From positions 4,183 to 14,137 of the forward strand of contig DBWH01000020.1 of the NCBI GenBank assembly GCA_002308595.1: a stretch of 9,955 nt of DNA. Direction: 5' to 3'. A program made the translations under genes and the position numbers. Under the pieces are notes generated by a model. It was given only the letters and a program-made list of their open reading frames with translations. It had not been told where the DNA came from and made no database searches. The DNA comes from Mageeibacillus sp. UBA1243 (GTDB lineage Bacteria; Bacillota; Clostridia; UBA1212). Below, piece after piece: positions 1-6,011 of this stretch. Position 1 is the stretch's first letter. Every line of letters begins with the position of its first letter.

Positions 1-2
1 AC

Positions 3-266
3 AATGATGCCGCCAAGGAACGTAATGCCCCCGTCAAACGTGAACTGACCCGTCTGCTGCCACCTGTAAAAGGCCTGGCACACAGCCGCGCCGAAAAATC
101 CCACCATTATCGAGACAAGCGCGTCAATGAGCACCAGATTCTGCAGCCTTGCCGAGAATCTGAACCTGTCGGCGCACACTCTGAACACAACAAAAGCAGA
201 GATCACACCGATCACAATGAAGATCGTGTAAAGGTCAACGTCCCAGAAAAGCGGTTTACTGTACAT
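3..266 (-). CDS. Prolipoprotein diacylglyceryl transferase (Lgt)-like membrane protein, 5' part only
   Basis: Partial gene: 88 codons are visible and the rest lies beyond the left edge. Translation from the ATG at 266-264 begins MYSKPLFWDVDLYTIF. It shows two hydrophobic membrane segments, about residues 13-31 and 44-66, separated by a basic stretch (RFRFSARLQ). It then reads FDGGITFLGGII, which resembles the GG-x-TF-x-GG turn of the Lgt family (PF01790), integral membrane enzymes that move diacylglyceryl from phosphatidylglycerol to the Cys of lipoprotein precursors. The start is supported by GGGAGG at 275-280, 8 nt upstream, and by a promoter at 331-359. The catalytic Arg/His region is outside the window, so activity cannot be judged. 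It could be an Lgt paralogue rather than the essential enzyme. Confidence 0.6.
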   Translation of the reverse strand, partial: MYSKPLFWDVDLYTIFIVIGVISAFVVFRVCADRFRFSARLQNLVLIDALVSIMVGFFGAAVCQAFYRWQQTGQFTFDGGITFLGGII

Positions 267-330
267 GATGCCTTCCTCCCGAAATAAAAAAGGAGCCTGT
301 TTAAAGCCTGCTACCTCAGATAGCAGTCAC

Positions 331-359
331 ATTTTAGCACAAACCCGGCCCATAAGCAA
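331..359 (-). promoter_or_regulatory. Sigma-A-type promoter of the Lgt-like gene
   Basis: On the minus strand: -35 TTGCTT (354-359), a 17 bp spacer, and -10 TAAAAT (331-336) preceded by an extended TGC. It points at the Lgt-like gene. Just downstream, in the predicted leader, lies the inverted repeat CTGCTA/TAGCAG (308-313 and 321-326), which could form a small hairpin or an operator. Confidence 0.5.
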
Positions 360-405
360 AGCCTATCGGTCTGCCGCCAATGCCGCGGCCGCGCCATACT
401 ACAGC

Positions 406-442
406 AAAACCTGCGGCCGCCTTTTACGGCACCGCAGGTTTT
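406..442 (-). terminator. Hairpin terminator candidate downstream of the secreted-protein gene
   Basis: Perfect 11 bp inverted repeat AAAACCTGCGG (406-416) and CCGCAGGTTTT (432-442), with a 15 nt loop that contains a further GCCG/CGGC pairing. Read on the minus strand it ends in GGTTTTGC, so the U-run is short. It is the only strong hairpin between the secreted-protein gene (stop at 536-538) and the Lgt-like promoter. It is symmetrical enough to act in either direction. Confidence 0.5.
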
Positions 443-535
443 CCGAGTCATATTTCAGTCTGCCTTAGAAGGTCTTTCCGTTGCCGTCAATCATCTCCGG
501 CAGCTTACCCGTTTCAGCAGTCCTAAATATTTAAA

Positions 536-2326
536 TCACTTTTCTTCTTTTTTGCGAATTACAAATGCTGCCGCCATTGCCGCAACGATTACCATTCCGC
601 CTGCAACCATTCCGCCGCATCCGCTCTTCTGCTTGGGTTCTTCCGTGGGAGCCGGAGTAGCATCCGGAAAACCTTCAGGAATTATTTCGGGCTTGTTGAT
701 TGGGAGAATGAGCGAAGTTGGCTCGCCGGTCTTCTTGTCAACTTTCTTGTAGTTCTTCGTGCGCTCGGGCTGAGAAGTCTTTACTACAAAGTTGAAAAAG
801 AGATTGGCGTTTGCGGGAATGACCGCGCCCTCTTCAAGGACAACGTCAATGCTTGTAACTGTCGAAGGATAGTTGCCCGAAACATCTTCCATCTCGGTCT
901 TCGTGGTTACGCATTTTGCTCTGCCGAGTATCGAGCCATCTGTATAAACCTTGTTAGGATGCTCTGCAACATAGTCAAGAGCTCTGGAAACATTGGCGTA
1001 AATGTCGCCAACAGTGATGATGATCTCGTTCTGCTGCTGAGGATCGGCTGCAACGTCCGAGTAAAGCTGTGTTCCGAGAGCGTCGATCTCAACCGTGAAC
1101 TTGGAGATAACGACCTTGGAAAGAGGATTTCCTATAGCCGGCGAACCCTGAACGAAAATGACTTTGATTCCTAAAGGATCTGTTCTGGTCATTATGTGTT
1201 CCTGCTTGATAACGAGTTTCGGGTTATCGTAAAGCAGAGCTTCGCCTTCGTCGTACTCGCCGTTCTTGTTCTTGTCGACGAAAGTATCGCCAAGGTCTTT
1301 CTCTGTCTTCTTTCCGTCGCCGTCAACGTCGATGTAATCGATCGTATACATCTGGATGCTGGAGGTCTCAAGCCAGAGCGCTTTCTCTTTTACGAGCGAG
1401 CTGTAAGCTCTCTTATCTTTGTTGTCGCCGACTTTTCCGTCCTCGTTGTAGTCAACCGTTGCGTCGAACTCTTCTGCGAGAGTGGCGTACTTCTCAGGGA
1501 GAGTAAGAACGCCCTTGTCGATAAGGGACTGGTTCGAGATTTTGGTGTAGTCGCGGATTTTTCCGTCTGCATCAAGACGTGTCTCGATATCTATCCAAAC
1601 GAGAATCGGCAGACCCTTTTCATCTTCGCCTACTTCAACGAAGGGCTCGATTCTGTGGCCGTCTCTTGCGTGCCAGATGTTGTTCTTATCGATAACGTAT
1701 CCGTTAACGTCGATGCGGAGGTTGTTTCCGTCTGCGTCAACCTGCTTATCGAGGAAATATCCGTCGACCAGCGTGAAGTTCGGGTTAGGAGTTCCTGCGT
1801 CATCGTAGAAATCAATGGCGCCGTAAAGCTTAGCCGCATTAATGAGGGTGATAGCTGTGTTATCGTTGATATCGGTGAGTCCGTAGGTCGACGTGATTGC
1901 GATCTTCTTTGAATCCATTCCGTAAGCGGGGCAGACAACACCGTAAACCTTATCGGCGGACTTGTCCTTTCCAAGTTCCTTTTCACCGTAACCCGGGGCA
2001 AAGTTTGTGAAGGATCCGTCTTTGCTTGTGAAGGCAATCGCAGGAATGATGTATGCGTCCGAAGGATCTGCGAAAACCCATCCCTTGTCAACATACTGCT
2101 CTGATCCGTCTTCGTCCAGAATAGGATTACCGTTAATGTCTTTCTTAACAATCTTGTCAGCCTTTGTGACGTACTTGTAAGAAAGGACGACCGGCGTGGT
2201 GTAGTGCGCAGTCATCGAATAGAAGTCAAAGCCGTCAACTGCTTTCTCTTCGTCTGCAAACGTAGGCAGCGCGAAGCACGAAAGAACGAGCATCACAGCT
2301 AGAAGAACGGTCATAAACTTTTTCAT
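536..2326 (-). CDS. Secreted acidic protein with EF-hand-like loops and SGCGG + transmembrane C-terminal anchor
   Basis: Protein of 596 residues, family not recognised. The start is the ATG at 2326-2324: GGGAGG (2334-2339) lies 7 nt upstream, and the upstream in-frame TTG would overlap that site. Residues 1-24 form a signal peptide (MKK, hydrophobic core, ALPTFA then DEE). A Cys at 17 in VLSC is a poor lipobox, so signal peptidase I cleavage after Ala24 is preferred. The mature region is rich in Asp and Gly, with Ca-binding-like loops: DYNEDGKVGD (292-301), DVDGDGKKTEKD (333-344) and DKNKNGEYDEGE (351-362). These resemble EF-hand or dockerin loops but lack the paired dockerin layout. Residues about 400-520 read like a beta-rich domain. 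A Pro/Glu linker (550-566) leads to KSGCGG (567-572), a hydrophobic helix (573-590) and RKKEEK. An exported, cell-surface-anchored protein is inferred; its function is unknown. Confidence 0.85.
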   Translation of the reverse strand: MKKFMTVLLAVMLVLSCFALPTFADEEKAVDGFDFYSMTAHYTTPVVLSYKYVTKADKIVKKDINGNPILDEDGSEQYVDKGWVFADPSDAYIIPAIAFTSKDGSFTNFAPGYGEKELGKDKSADKVYGVVCPAYGMDSKKIAITSTYGLTDINDNTAITLINAAKLYGAIDFYDDAGTPNPNFTLVDGYFLDKQVDADGNNLRIDVNGYVIDKNNIWHARDGHRIEPFVEVGEDEKGLPILVWIDIETRLDADGKIRDYTKISNQSLIDKGVLTLPEKYATLAEEFDATVDYNEDGKVGDNKDKRAYSSLVKEKALWLETSSIQMYTIDYIDVDGDGKKTEKDLGDTFVDKNKNGEYDEGEALLYDNPKLVIKQEHIMTRTDPLGIKVIFVQGSPAIGNPLSKVVISKFTVEIDALGTQLYSDVAADPQQQNEIIITVGDIYANVSRALDYVAEHPNKVYTDGSILGRAKCVTTKTEMEDVSGNYPSTVTSIDVVLEEGAVIPANANLFFNFVVKTSQPERTKNYKKVDKKTGEPTSLILPINKPEIIPEGFPDATPAPTEEPKQKSGCGGMVAGGMVIVAAMAAAFVIRKKEEK

Positions 2327-2333
2327 ATAAAAA

Positions 2334-2339
2334 CCTCCC
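2334..2339 (-). promoter_or_regulatory. Ribosome binding site fixing the start of the secreted-protein gene
   Basis: Minus-strand GGGAGG, 7 nt before ATG at 2326. It rules out the longer in-frame reading that would begin with TTG at 2341 and add MGGFY, because that codon overlaps the site itself. Confidence 0.8.
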
Positions 2340-2373
2340 AATTTTGTAAAAAAGGATTATTCTTTGTCAGTAA

Positions 2374-2402
2374 AGCATAACACCTTTTAGTCGGATGTGC
2401 AA
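2374..2402 (-). promoter_or_regulatory. Promoter of the secreted-protein gene
   Basis: Minus strand: -35 TTGCAC (2397-2402), 17 bp spacer, -10 TATGCT (2374-2379) with an extended TGT in front. The -35 is weak (TTG only), so the extended -10 or an activator may matter. The predicted leader is about 40 nt. Confidence 0.45.
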
Positions 2403-2427
2403 TTACTTTTCCGGGAGAATATGCTCC

Positions 2428-2460
2428 TGACGTCATTTTATCAAGAAATTGACGCCAATT
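2428..2460. promoter_or_regulatory. Palindromic operator candidates in the divergent region
   Basis: Two palindromes sit between the divergent promoters: TGACGTCA (2428-2435, perfect 8 bp) and AATTGACGCCAATT (2447-2460, 5 bp arms around ACGC). The word ATTGGCGT, present in the second palindrome on the minus strand, recurs on the plus strand at about 2560, downstream of the isomerase promoter. No regulator gene is adjacent, so binding is only a possibility. Confidence 0.25.
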
Positions 2461-2489
2461 CAAGCCTCATTTTAATTAAAGTGCGCGCG

Positions 2490-2521
2490 TTTAACCTTGT
2501 TTAACCTTGTGTTTTACCTTG
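2490..2521 (+). repeat. Direct repeats of TTTAACCTTG abutting the isomerase promoter
   Basis: TTTAACCTTG occurs at 2490-2499 and again directly at 2500-2509, with a one-mismatch copy TTTTACCTTG at 2512-2521 that runs into the -35 box. The steps of 10 and 12 bp place the copies on about the same helical face, as expected for a regulator binding direct repeats next to RNA polymerase. Confidence 0.5.
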
Positions 2522-2547
2522 ACAAATGGGGCGTGACTGACTACAAT
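2519..2547 (+). promoter_or_regulatory. Sigma-A promoter of the isomerase-family gene
   Basis: Perfect -35 TTGACA (2519-2524), 17 bp spacer, -10 TACAAT (2542-2547, 5 of 6). The predicted leader is about 50 nt and ends in GGAGG at 2594-2598, 6 nt before the ATG at 2605. Confidence 0.8.
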
Positions 2548-2604
2548 CGTGCGATGTTTATTGGCGTGTTCAGCGCGCCGAAGTATCTATTTTGGAGGTA
2601 ACTT

Positions 2605-3516
2605 ATGAAGATAGCGGTTCAGACAGGCGGTATGGCGGAGCGCATGGGGCTTGACGCCACCTACAGGCTCGTTAAGGAGAGCGGTTTTGACGGTGTTGAC
2701 GCCAACCTCGACCACGTTTTCACGCCCGGTGCGGTCAGAAGGAAGGAGATTCCGGAGATGCTCAGGAATTTCGACGAGGAGGCTTTCTTCAAGTTTTTCG
2801 AGCCTTTCAGGGACTGCGCGGCAAAGTACGGCATCGAAAACGTGCAGGCTCACTCGACGTTCCCGAACTGGTTCACAGGCGACCCGGACTACAACGCTTT
2901 TCTCCTTGATTTACAGAAAAAAATGATCCGCGCTTCTGCTTTCATCGGCTGCAAAAGGCTCGTCATCCACCCGTTTTTCGCGATGTACGACGCAATGCTG
3001 CCGCGTGACGAGGAGTTTAAGATAAACGTTGACGGCTACATGGAGCTTGCCGAAACCGCCAAGGAAAACGACGTCACAATCCTTCTCGAAAACATGTTCG
3101 TTGTAAACAGGGGCAAGCCCTACGCAGCCTGCTGCTCCGACATCAACCAGGCCTGCGACCTCATCGACACCCTCAACGCCAAGGCCGGCGAAAGGCGCTT
3201 CGCCTTCTGCCTCGACACGGGCCACATCCTGCTCACCGCCACCGACATCTACACGGCAATGGTCAAACTCGGCGACCGCCTCGAAGCCTTCCACATCCAC
3301 GACAACAACGGCATGGGCGACCAGCACCTCGCGCCCTACATGGGCATCCTCGACTGGAACCGCTTCGTCGAAGGCCTCCGCGCCATCAAGTTCAACAAAC
3401 CCCTCAGTTTCGAGACGTTTAACGTTTGGAACACTGTCGACAACGAGGTCTGCCCCGCGATGATGAAGTACATTGCCGAGACTGGCCGCATGTTCGCAAG
3501 AAGAGCCGAAGCCTGA
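2605..3516 (+). CDS. Sugar phosphate isomerase/epimerase family protein (AP_endonuc_2 / xylose-isomerase-like TIM barrel)
   Basis: 303 residues, the usual length for this family (PF01261), whose members are metal-dependent TIM barrels that isomerise or epimerise sugars, polyols or inositol derivatives. Metal and catalytic positions are visible in order: Glu162 in LLENMF, Asp204 and His207 in CLDTGH, His230/His232/Asp233 in FHIHDNNG, His241 in DQHLAP, and Glu270 in SFETFN. HSTFPNW (83-89) and IHPFF (121-125) fit the N-terminal strands of the barrel. There is no signal peptide, so it is cytoplasmic. The start is set by GGAGG 6 nt upstream. The gene is monocistronic, with its own promoter and a hairpin after it. 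The substrate cannot be read from the sequence; the alpha-galactosidase gene next door gives only a weak hint of sugar use. Endonuclease IV is less likely, because the HNDSK-type signature of that enzyme is absent. Confidence 0.88.
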   Translation: MKIAVQTGGMAERMGLDATYRLVKESGFDGVDANLDHVFTPGAVRRKEIPEMLRNFDEEAFFKFFEPFRDCAAKYGIENVQAHSTFPNWFTGDPDYNAFLLDLQKKMIRASAFIGCKRLVIHPFFAMYDAMLPRDEEFKINVDGYMELAETAKENDVTILLENMFVVNRGKPYAACCSDINQACDLIDTLNAKAGERRFAFCLDTGHILLTATDIYTAMVKLGDRLEAFHIHDNNGMGDQHLAPYMGILDWNRFVEGLRAIKFNKPLSFETFNVWNTVDNEVCPAMMKYIAETGRMFARRAEA

Positions 3517-3542
3517 AACTCAGGGCTTTTGGGCTAAACGAA

Positions 3543-3579
3543 GCGGGCGGGTCTCCTTTGGTTCGGGAGGCCCGCCCGC
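3543..3579. terminator. Strong bidirectional terminator between convergent genes
   Basis: A 14 bp stem, GCGGGCGGGTCTCC (3543-3556) with GGAGGCCCGCCCGC (3566-3579), includes one T-G wobble and has a 9 nt loop. On the plus strand it is followed by the weakly T-rich CTGCTTTACTG. It separates the isomerase stop (3514-3516) from the GH36 stop (3600-3602) and probably serves both. A smaller hairpin, CCTGA-AAC-TCAGG (3512-3524), overlaps the isomerase stop codon and is followed by GCTTTT. Confidence 0.7.
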
Positions 3580-3599
3580 CTGCTTTACTGTTATTTGTG

Positions 3600-5684
3600 T
3601 CAGATATCGATTTCCAGGTACATTGCCGTTTTGCCGCCGGGGAGCCTTACCGTAAGCTCGCCGCCGTCGATTTTTGCCTCATAACCTTCAAGGGAGGGGT
3701 AGGAGTAGGCGAGTTTTGCATTGGCGGCTGCCTTGGCGGCTGCATTTGCAGTTGCATTGGCGGCTGCCTTGGGGGTTGTTTTTTCGGCTGTTCTTGAAAT
3801 ATTTCCGGAGAATAAAGTTCCGACATCGCATTTTTTCAATGCCGCATCATCTTCTTGGTTCCAAACCGCAAGCAGCAGCTTGCCCGTTTCGCGGTTAAGG
3901 AGTCCGAAGGTTTGAACGCCGGGGTCGTCCATGTCGAAGGTGCCCGTCGGGTAGACCGGAACGGCTCCCTGCACGATTTTCCTGTTCCTTTTGAAGACGG
4001 CGCAGGCCTCTTTGATCAGCTGCATGTTCTTTTCGTCCGCCCTGTCGATGCGCCCGGATAGGTAGAGGAGACCCATGAGGCCGGTGACCATGTTGTAGGT
4101 CGTGTTTTTGCCGTCGGCGTATTTTTCGGTAAATTCGGGCCCTCGCTCGAACGTCATGCGGTCGTCGATGCGAGACGGGTAGGGGTAGGCCCAGATGCCG
4201 CAGCGCTCGGGCGGGAGAATCGCTTCGAGACCGGCAACGATTGACGGCAGCCTGAAATAGTCCTCCTGGTCGCTGATCGACTGGAGGTGGAAGTGCGAGA
4301 GGGTGCCCGTGTCGCTGCGCATTGCCCCGCTGCCGCAGTTCTCGATGATGAGGTCCGGATACTTTTCCCGTATTTTATCGATAAAACTTCTGAAGATGCG
4401 CGTCATGTTTTCAAGCTCTGCAGCAGGAGATGAGCCCTCGTTTCCGCCGTCAATTCCGACGCCGACCGTCTGGTTGTAGTCGTTTTTTATGAACCTGACG
4501 CCCATGCCGTAGAGCCTGTCGAAGACGCTTTCGATGTAGTCGCGCACCTCTTTTTTCCTGTAGTCAAGGAAGCCGACACCGCCGCCGATGACGTTGCCGT
4601 GCCGCGTGAGGATGTGGTCGGGGTGCGCCTTGGCGTATTCCGAAGCAAGGTTGATCGACTCGATTTCGAGCCAGATTCCGGGCACCATACCCGATTTTCT
4701 GATGAGCCCAAAGATGCCGCCAAGCCCTCCCTCGCCGAACAGACTGTCGTTCACGTTCCAATCGCCAAGGGAAACGCCCCAGTTAGGCGACTTTCCGAAC
4801 CAGCCCGCGTCGATCACGTAGTACTCGCAGCCCGCCTCCGCCGCGGCCCTTATGAGCGCTCTGCATTTCTCCTCGTTAGGGAGCGCCCAGATGCAGTTCA
4901 TGTAGTCGTTAAAGCAGAGGGGCATGACGCCGCCCGGGAAAGGCGCCTTTTCGATCGCCCTGCCGTAGCGCACGAGCTCCGCCGCAGCCTCCTCAAAGCC
5001 GCCGTCAACGACGCTCACCATGCCTTCGCAGGTCTCGTAGCTTTCACCGGGAGCGAGCGTCACAAACCAGCCGTCGTTTTTCTCGTATGAGCCTGAGACG
5101 AAGACGGCGAGCGACAGGTTTTCGCGAAAGCCTCTTGCGTTGACGTCAATTGCCCAGCTCGAGCCGCTTTCGCACGTAAAAATCCACGTTTTCTTAAGGT
5201 AGGTGTCCTCGACCATGAGCACGGGTTCGTAGTGGCACGTTGTCCATGTACTCTGCGACGAGATTCTGAACGAGGTCTGCGTGCCGTGGTTGTGGGTGCT
5301 GTAAAGACCGAGTTTTTCGGCCGGAGCCGCCCTCCACTGCGCCTCGCCCTGCCACACGCTGTGCGCGTAATGAATCACAAACCGTCCCCTGAAGAACCCT
5401 TTTTCGTCATCGCCAATGCCGCACTGGTATATTGCCGACAACGTGTCAACGACAAACGGCTTCTGTCCTTTATTGGTTATTTCGGTCTTCTGCCTCACGG
5501 CTTTCAAACCTGCGAAATTTTCGGAAAATACCGTAATTTCCGCATCGTGTCCCGGTATCATGAAGACCGTCTTTTCGGGGGTCTTTGAAACGGGCTCCGT
5601 CTCGTATGGATGCGCCGTGTGGTACACGTAGTTTGTCTCTGCGTTTATGTTTGCGTAGTAAAACGGTTTGTATTCGGGAAACAT
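3600..5684 (-). CDS. GH36 alpha-galactosidase
   Basis: 694 residues, close to the usual 700-730 for glycoside hydrolase family 36, retaining enzymes that release alpha-1,6-galactose from melibiose, raffinose or galactomannan. The N-terminal beta-sandwich covers about 1-250. The TIM barrel then shows IDAGWFG (291-297), GIWLEIE (336-342), LDYRKKEV (373-380), FIKNDYNQ (398-405) with the predicted nucleophile Asp402, ENCGSGAMRSD (448-458), and ISDQED (470-475) with the predicted acid/base Asp472. A C-terminal beta domain follows. There is no signal peptide, so it is intracellular and would act on imported oligosaccharide. The start is the ATG at 5684, with AAGGAG 6 nt upstream; a longer reading from TTG at 5780 would begin inside the -35 box. 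Oddity: an Ala/Asn/Lys-rich insertion (about 637-658) in the C-terminal domain, made of a 36 bp DNA repeat. The substrate is inferred from family only. Confidence 0.92.
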   Translation of the reverse strand: MFPEYKPFYYANINAETNYVYHTAHPYETEPVSKTPEKTVFMIPGHDAEITVFSENFAGLKAVRQKTEITNKGQKPFVVDTLSAIYQCGIGDDEKGFFRGRFVIHYAHSVWQGEAQWRAAPAEKLGLYSTHNHGTQTSFRISSQSTWTTCHYEPVLMVEDTYLKKTWIFTCESGSSWAIDVNARGFRENLSLAVFVSGSYEKNDGWFVTLAPGESYETCEGMVSVVDGGFEEAAAELVRYGRAIEKAPFPGGVMPLCFNDYMNCIWALPNEEKCRALIRAAAEAGCEYYVIDAGWFGKSPNWGVSLGDWNVNDSLFGEGGLGGIFGLIRKSGMVPGIWLEIESINLASEYAKAHPDHILTRHGNVIGGGVGFLDYRKKEVRDYIESVFDRLYGMGVRFIKNDYNQTVGVGIDGGNEGSSPAAELENMTRIFRSFIDKIREKYPDLIIENCGSGAMRSDTGTLSHFHLQSISDQEDYFRLPSIVAGLEAILPPERCGIWAYPYPSRIDDRMTFERGPEFTEKYADGKNTTYNMVTGLMGLLYLSGRIDRADEKNMQLIKEACAVFKRNRKIVQGAVPVYPTGTFDMDDPGVQTFGLLNRETGKLLLAVWNQEDDAALKKCDVGTLFSGNISRTAEKTTPKAAANATANAAAKAAANAKLAYSYPSLEGYEAKIDGGELTVRLPGGKTAMYLEIDI
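3716..3772 (-). repeat. 36 bp-period repeat inside the GH36 gene
   Basis: The 21-mer at 3716-3736 (beginning TTGCATTGGCGGCTGCC) is repeated exactly at 3752-3772, a period of 36 bp or 12 codons. On the coding strand it makes the low-complexity run PKAAANAT...AKAAANAK. The 13-mer TGCATTGGCGGCT inside it also occurs in the intergenic tandem repeat at 5871-5883. Confidence 0.8.
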
Positions 5685-5690
5685 GCTTTT

Positions 5691-5696
5691 CTCCTT
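5691..5696 (-). promoter_or_regulatory. Ribosome binding site fixing the GH36 start
   Basis: Minus-strand AAGGAG, 6 nt before the ATG at 5684-5682. It decides against the 32-residue longer, Lys/Arg-rich reading that would start at 5780. Confidence 0.8.
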
Positions 5697-5751
5697 GGCC
5701 CGTCGGTCGAGGCCTGCCCTTTGGTTTTTTCGGGCTTTTTTTGATGAGTTG

Positions 5752-5780
5752 ATTGTAACCGCTCGGCGATGTTTTTTCAA
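5752..5780 (-). promoter_or_regulatory. Sigma-A promoter of the alpha-galactosidase gene, with a cre-like word in the spacer
   Basis: Minus strand: -35 TTGAAA (5775-5780), 17 bp spacer, -10 TACAAT (5752-5757). On the plus strand the overlapping word TGTAACCGCTCGGC (5754-5767) fits the first 11 of the 14 positions of the CcpA cre consensus TGWAANCGNTNWCA, but fails the last three. Catabolite repression is therefore possible but not shown. Confidence 0.65.
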
Positions 5781-5830
5781 GAGAGCGCAGGTGGCTTTTG
5801 CGGAGCTTTGGGCTTTGGCGGTTTGCTGCT

Positions 5831-5898
5831 GCGGGGTGCATCGGCGGCTTCATCGGCGGCTTCGGCGCGGTGCATTGGCGGCTTCATCGGCGGCTTCG
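5831..5898. repeat. Two-copy 34 bp tandem repeat between divergent promoters
   Basis: Unit 1 is 5831-5864 and unit 2 is 5865-5898. They are directly adjacent, 34 bp each, with two mismatches (GCGGGG/GCGCGG and GCATC/GCATT). Each unit itself carries CGGCGGCTTCAT or a close variant and GGCGGCTTCG, so there is a shorter inner period. The unit shares TGCATTGGCGGCT with the repeat inside the GH36 gene. Confidence 0.85.
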
Positions 5899-5916
5899 GC
5901 TTTTGACTTTTGCCTG

Positions 5917-5946
5917 TGGACAATTTCTCCGCCGCAATGGTATAAT
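5917..5946 (+). promoter_or_regulatory. Sigma-A promoter of the mscS-type gene
   Basis: -35 TGGACA (5917-5922), 18 bp spacer, perfect -10 TATAAT (5941-5946) with an extended TGG. The leader is about 60 nt and contains CGCGTTTTTTCGCG, a short hairpin. AAGGAG (5998-6003) lies 8 nt before the ATG. Confidence 0.8.
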
Positions 5947-6011
5947 CAAGGGGTATTTCGCGTTTTTTCGCGATTTTCACGGTTTTAACTCTCAAATAAG
6001 GAGATAAATAA

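Larger units (their letters stand above)
5685..6011. other. Divergent intergenic region between GH36 and mscS genes
   Basis: No gene is supported here. The region contains, left to right, the GH36 leader (5685-5745), the GH36 promoter, a G+C-rich stretch with a 34 bp tandem repeat, the mscS promoter and the mscS leader. Open frames crossing it have no ribosome binding site and owe their length to the repeat. Confidence 0.7.

Noticed and set aside
265..468. 67-codon plus-strand open frame
   Set aside because: It opposes the Lgt-like gene's leader and promoter, has no ribosome binding site, and runs through the terminator hairpin.
1196..1912. 238-codon open frame on the plus strand
   Set aside because: It lies wholly antisense to the secreted-protein gene. 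There is no ribosome binding site at its start and it is Val/Leu/Ser-rich, as expected from the reverse complement of an Asp/Lys-rich gene.
1630..2151. 173-codon minus-strand open frame
   Set aside because: Shifted frame within the secreted-protein gene; Thr/Ser/Arg-rich with no initiation signals.
2326..2341. Longer start (MGGFY) for the secreted protein
   Set aside because: It would begin with a TTG overlapping the GGGAGG ribosome binding site that clearly serves the ATG at 2326.
2911..3327. 138-codon minus-strand open frame
   Set aside because: Antisense to the isomerase-family gene, whose catalytic motifs are intact; the peptide is a Val/Gly/Asp-rich shadow.
4599..5090. 163-codon plus-strand open frame
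   Set aside because: Antisense to the GH36 catalytic domain, with no ribosome binding site or recognisable motif.
5716..5742. GCCC...GGGC followed by seven T on the plus strand, resembling a terminator
   Set aside because: The stem is only 4 bp with a 12 nt loop, and it lies in the GH36 leader on the strand where no transcript is expected.
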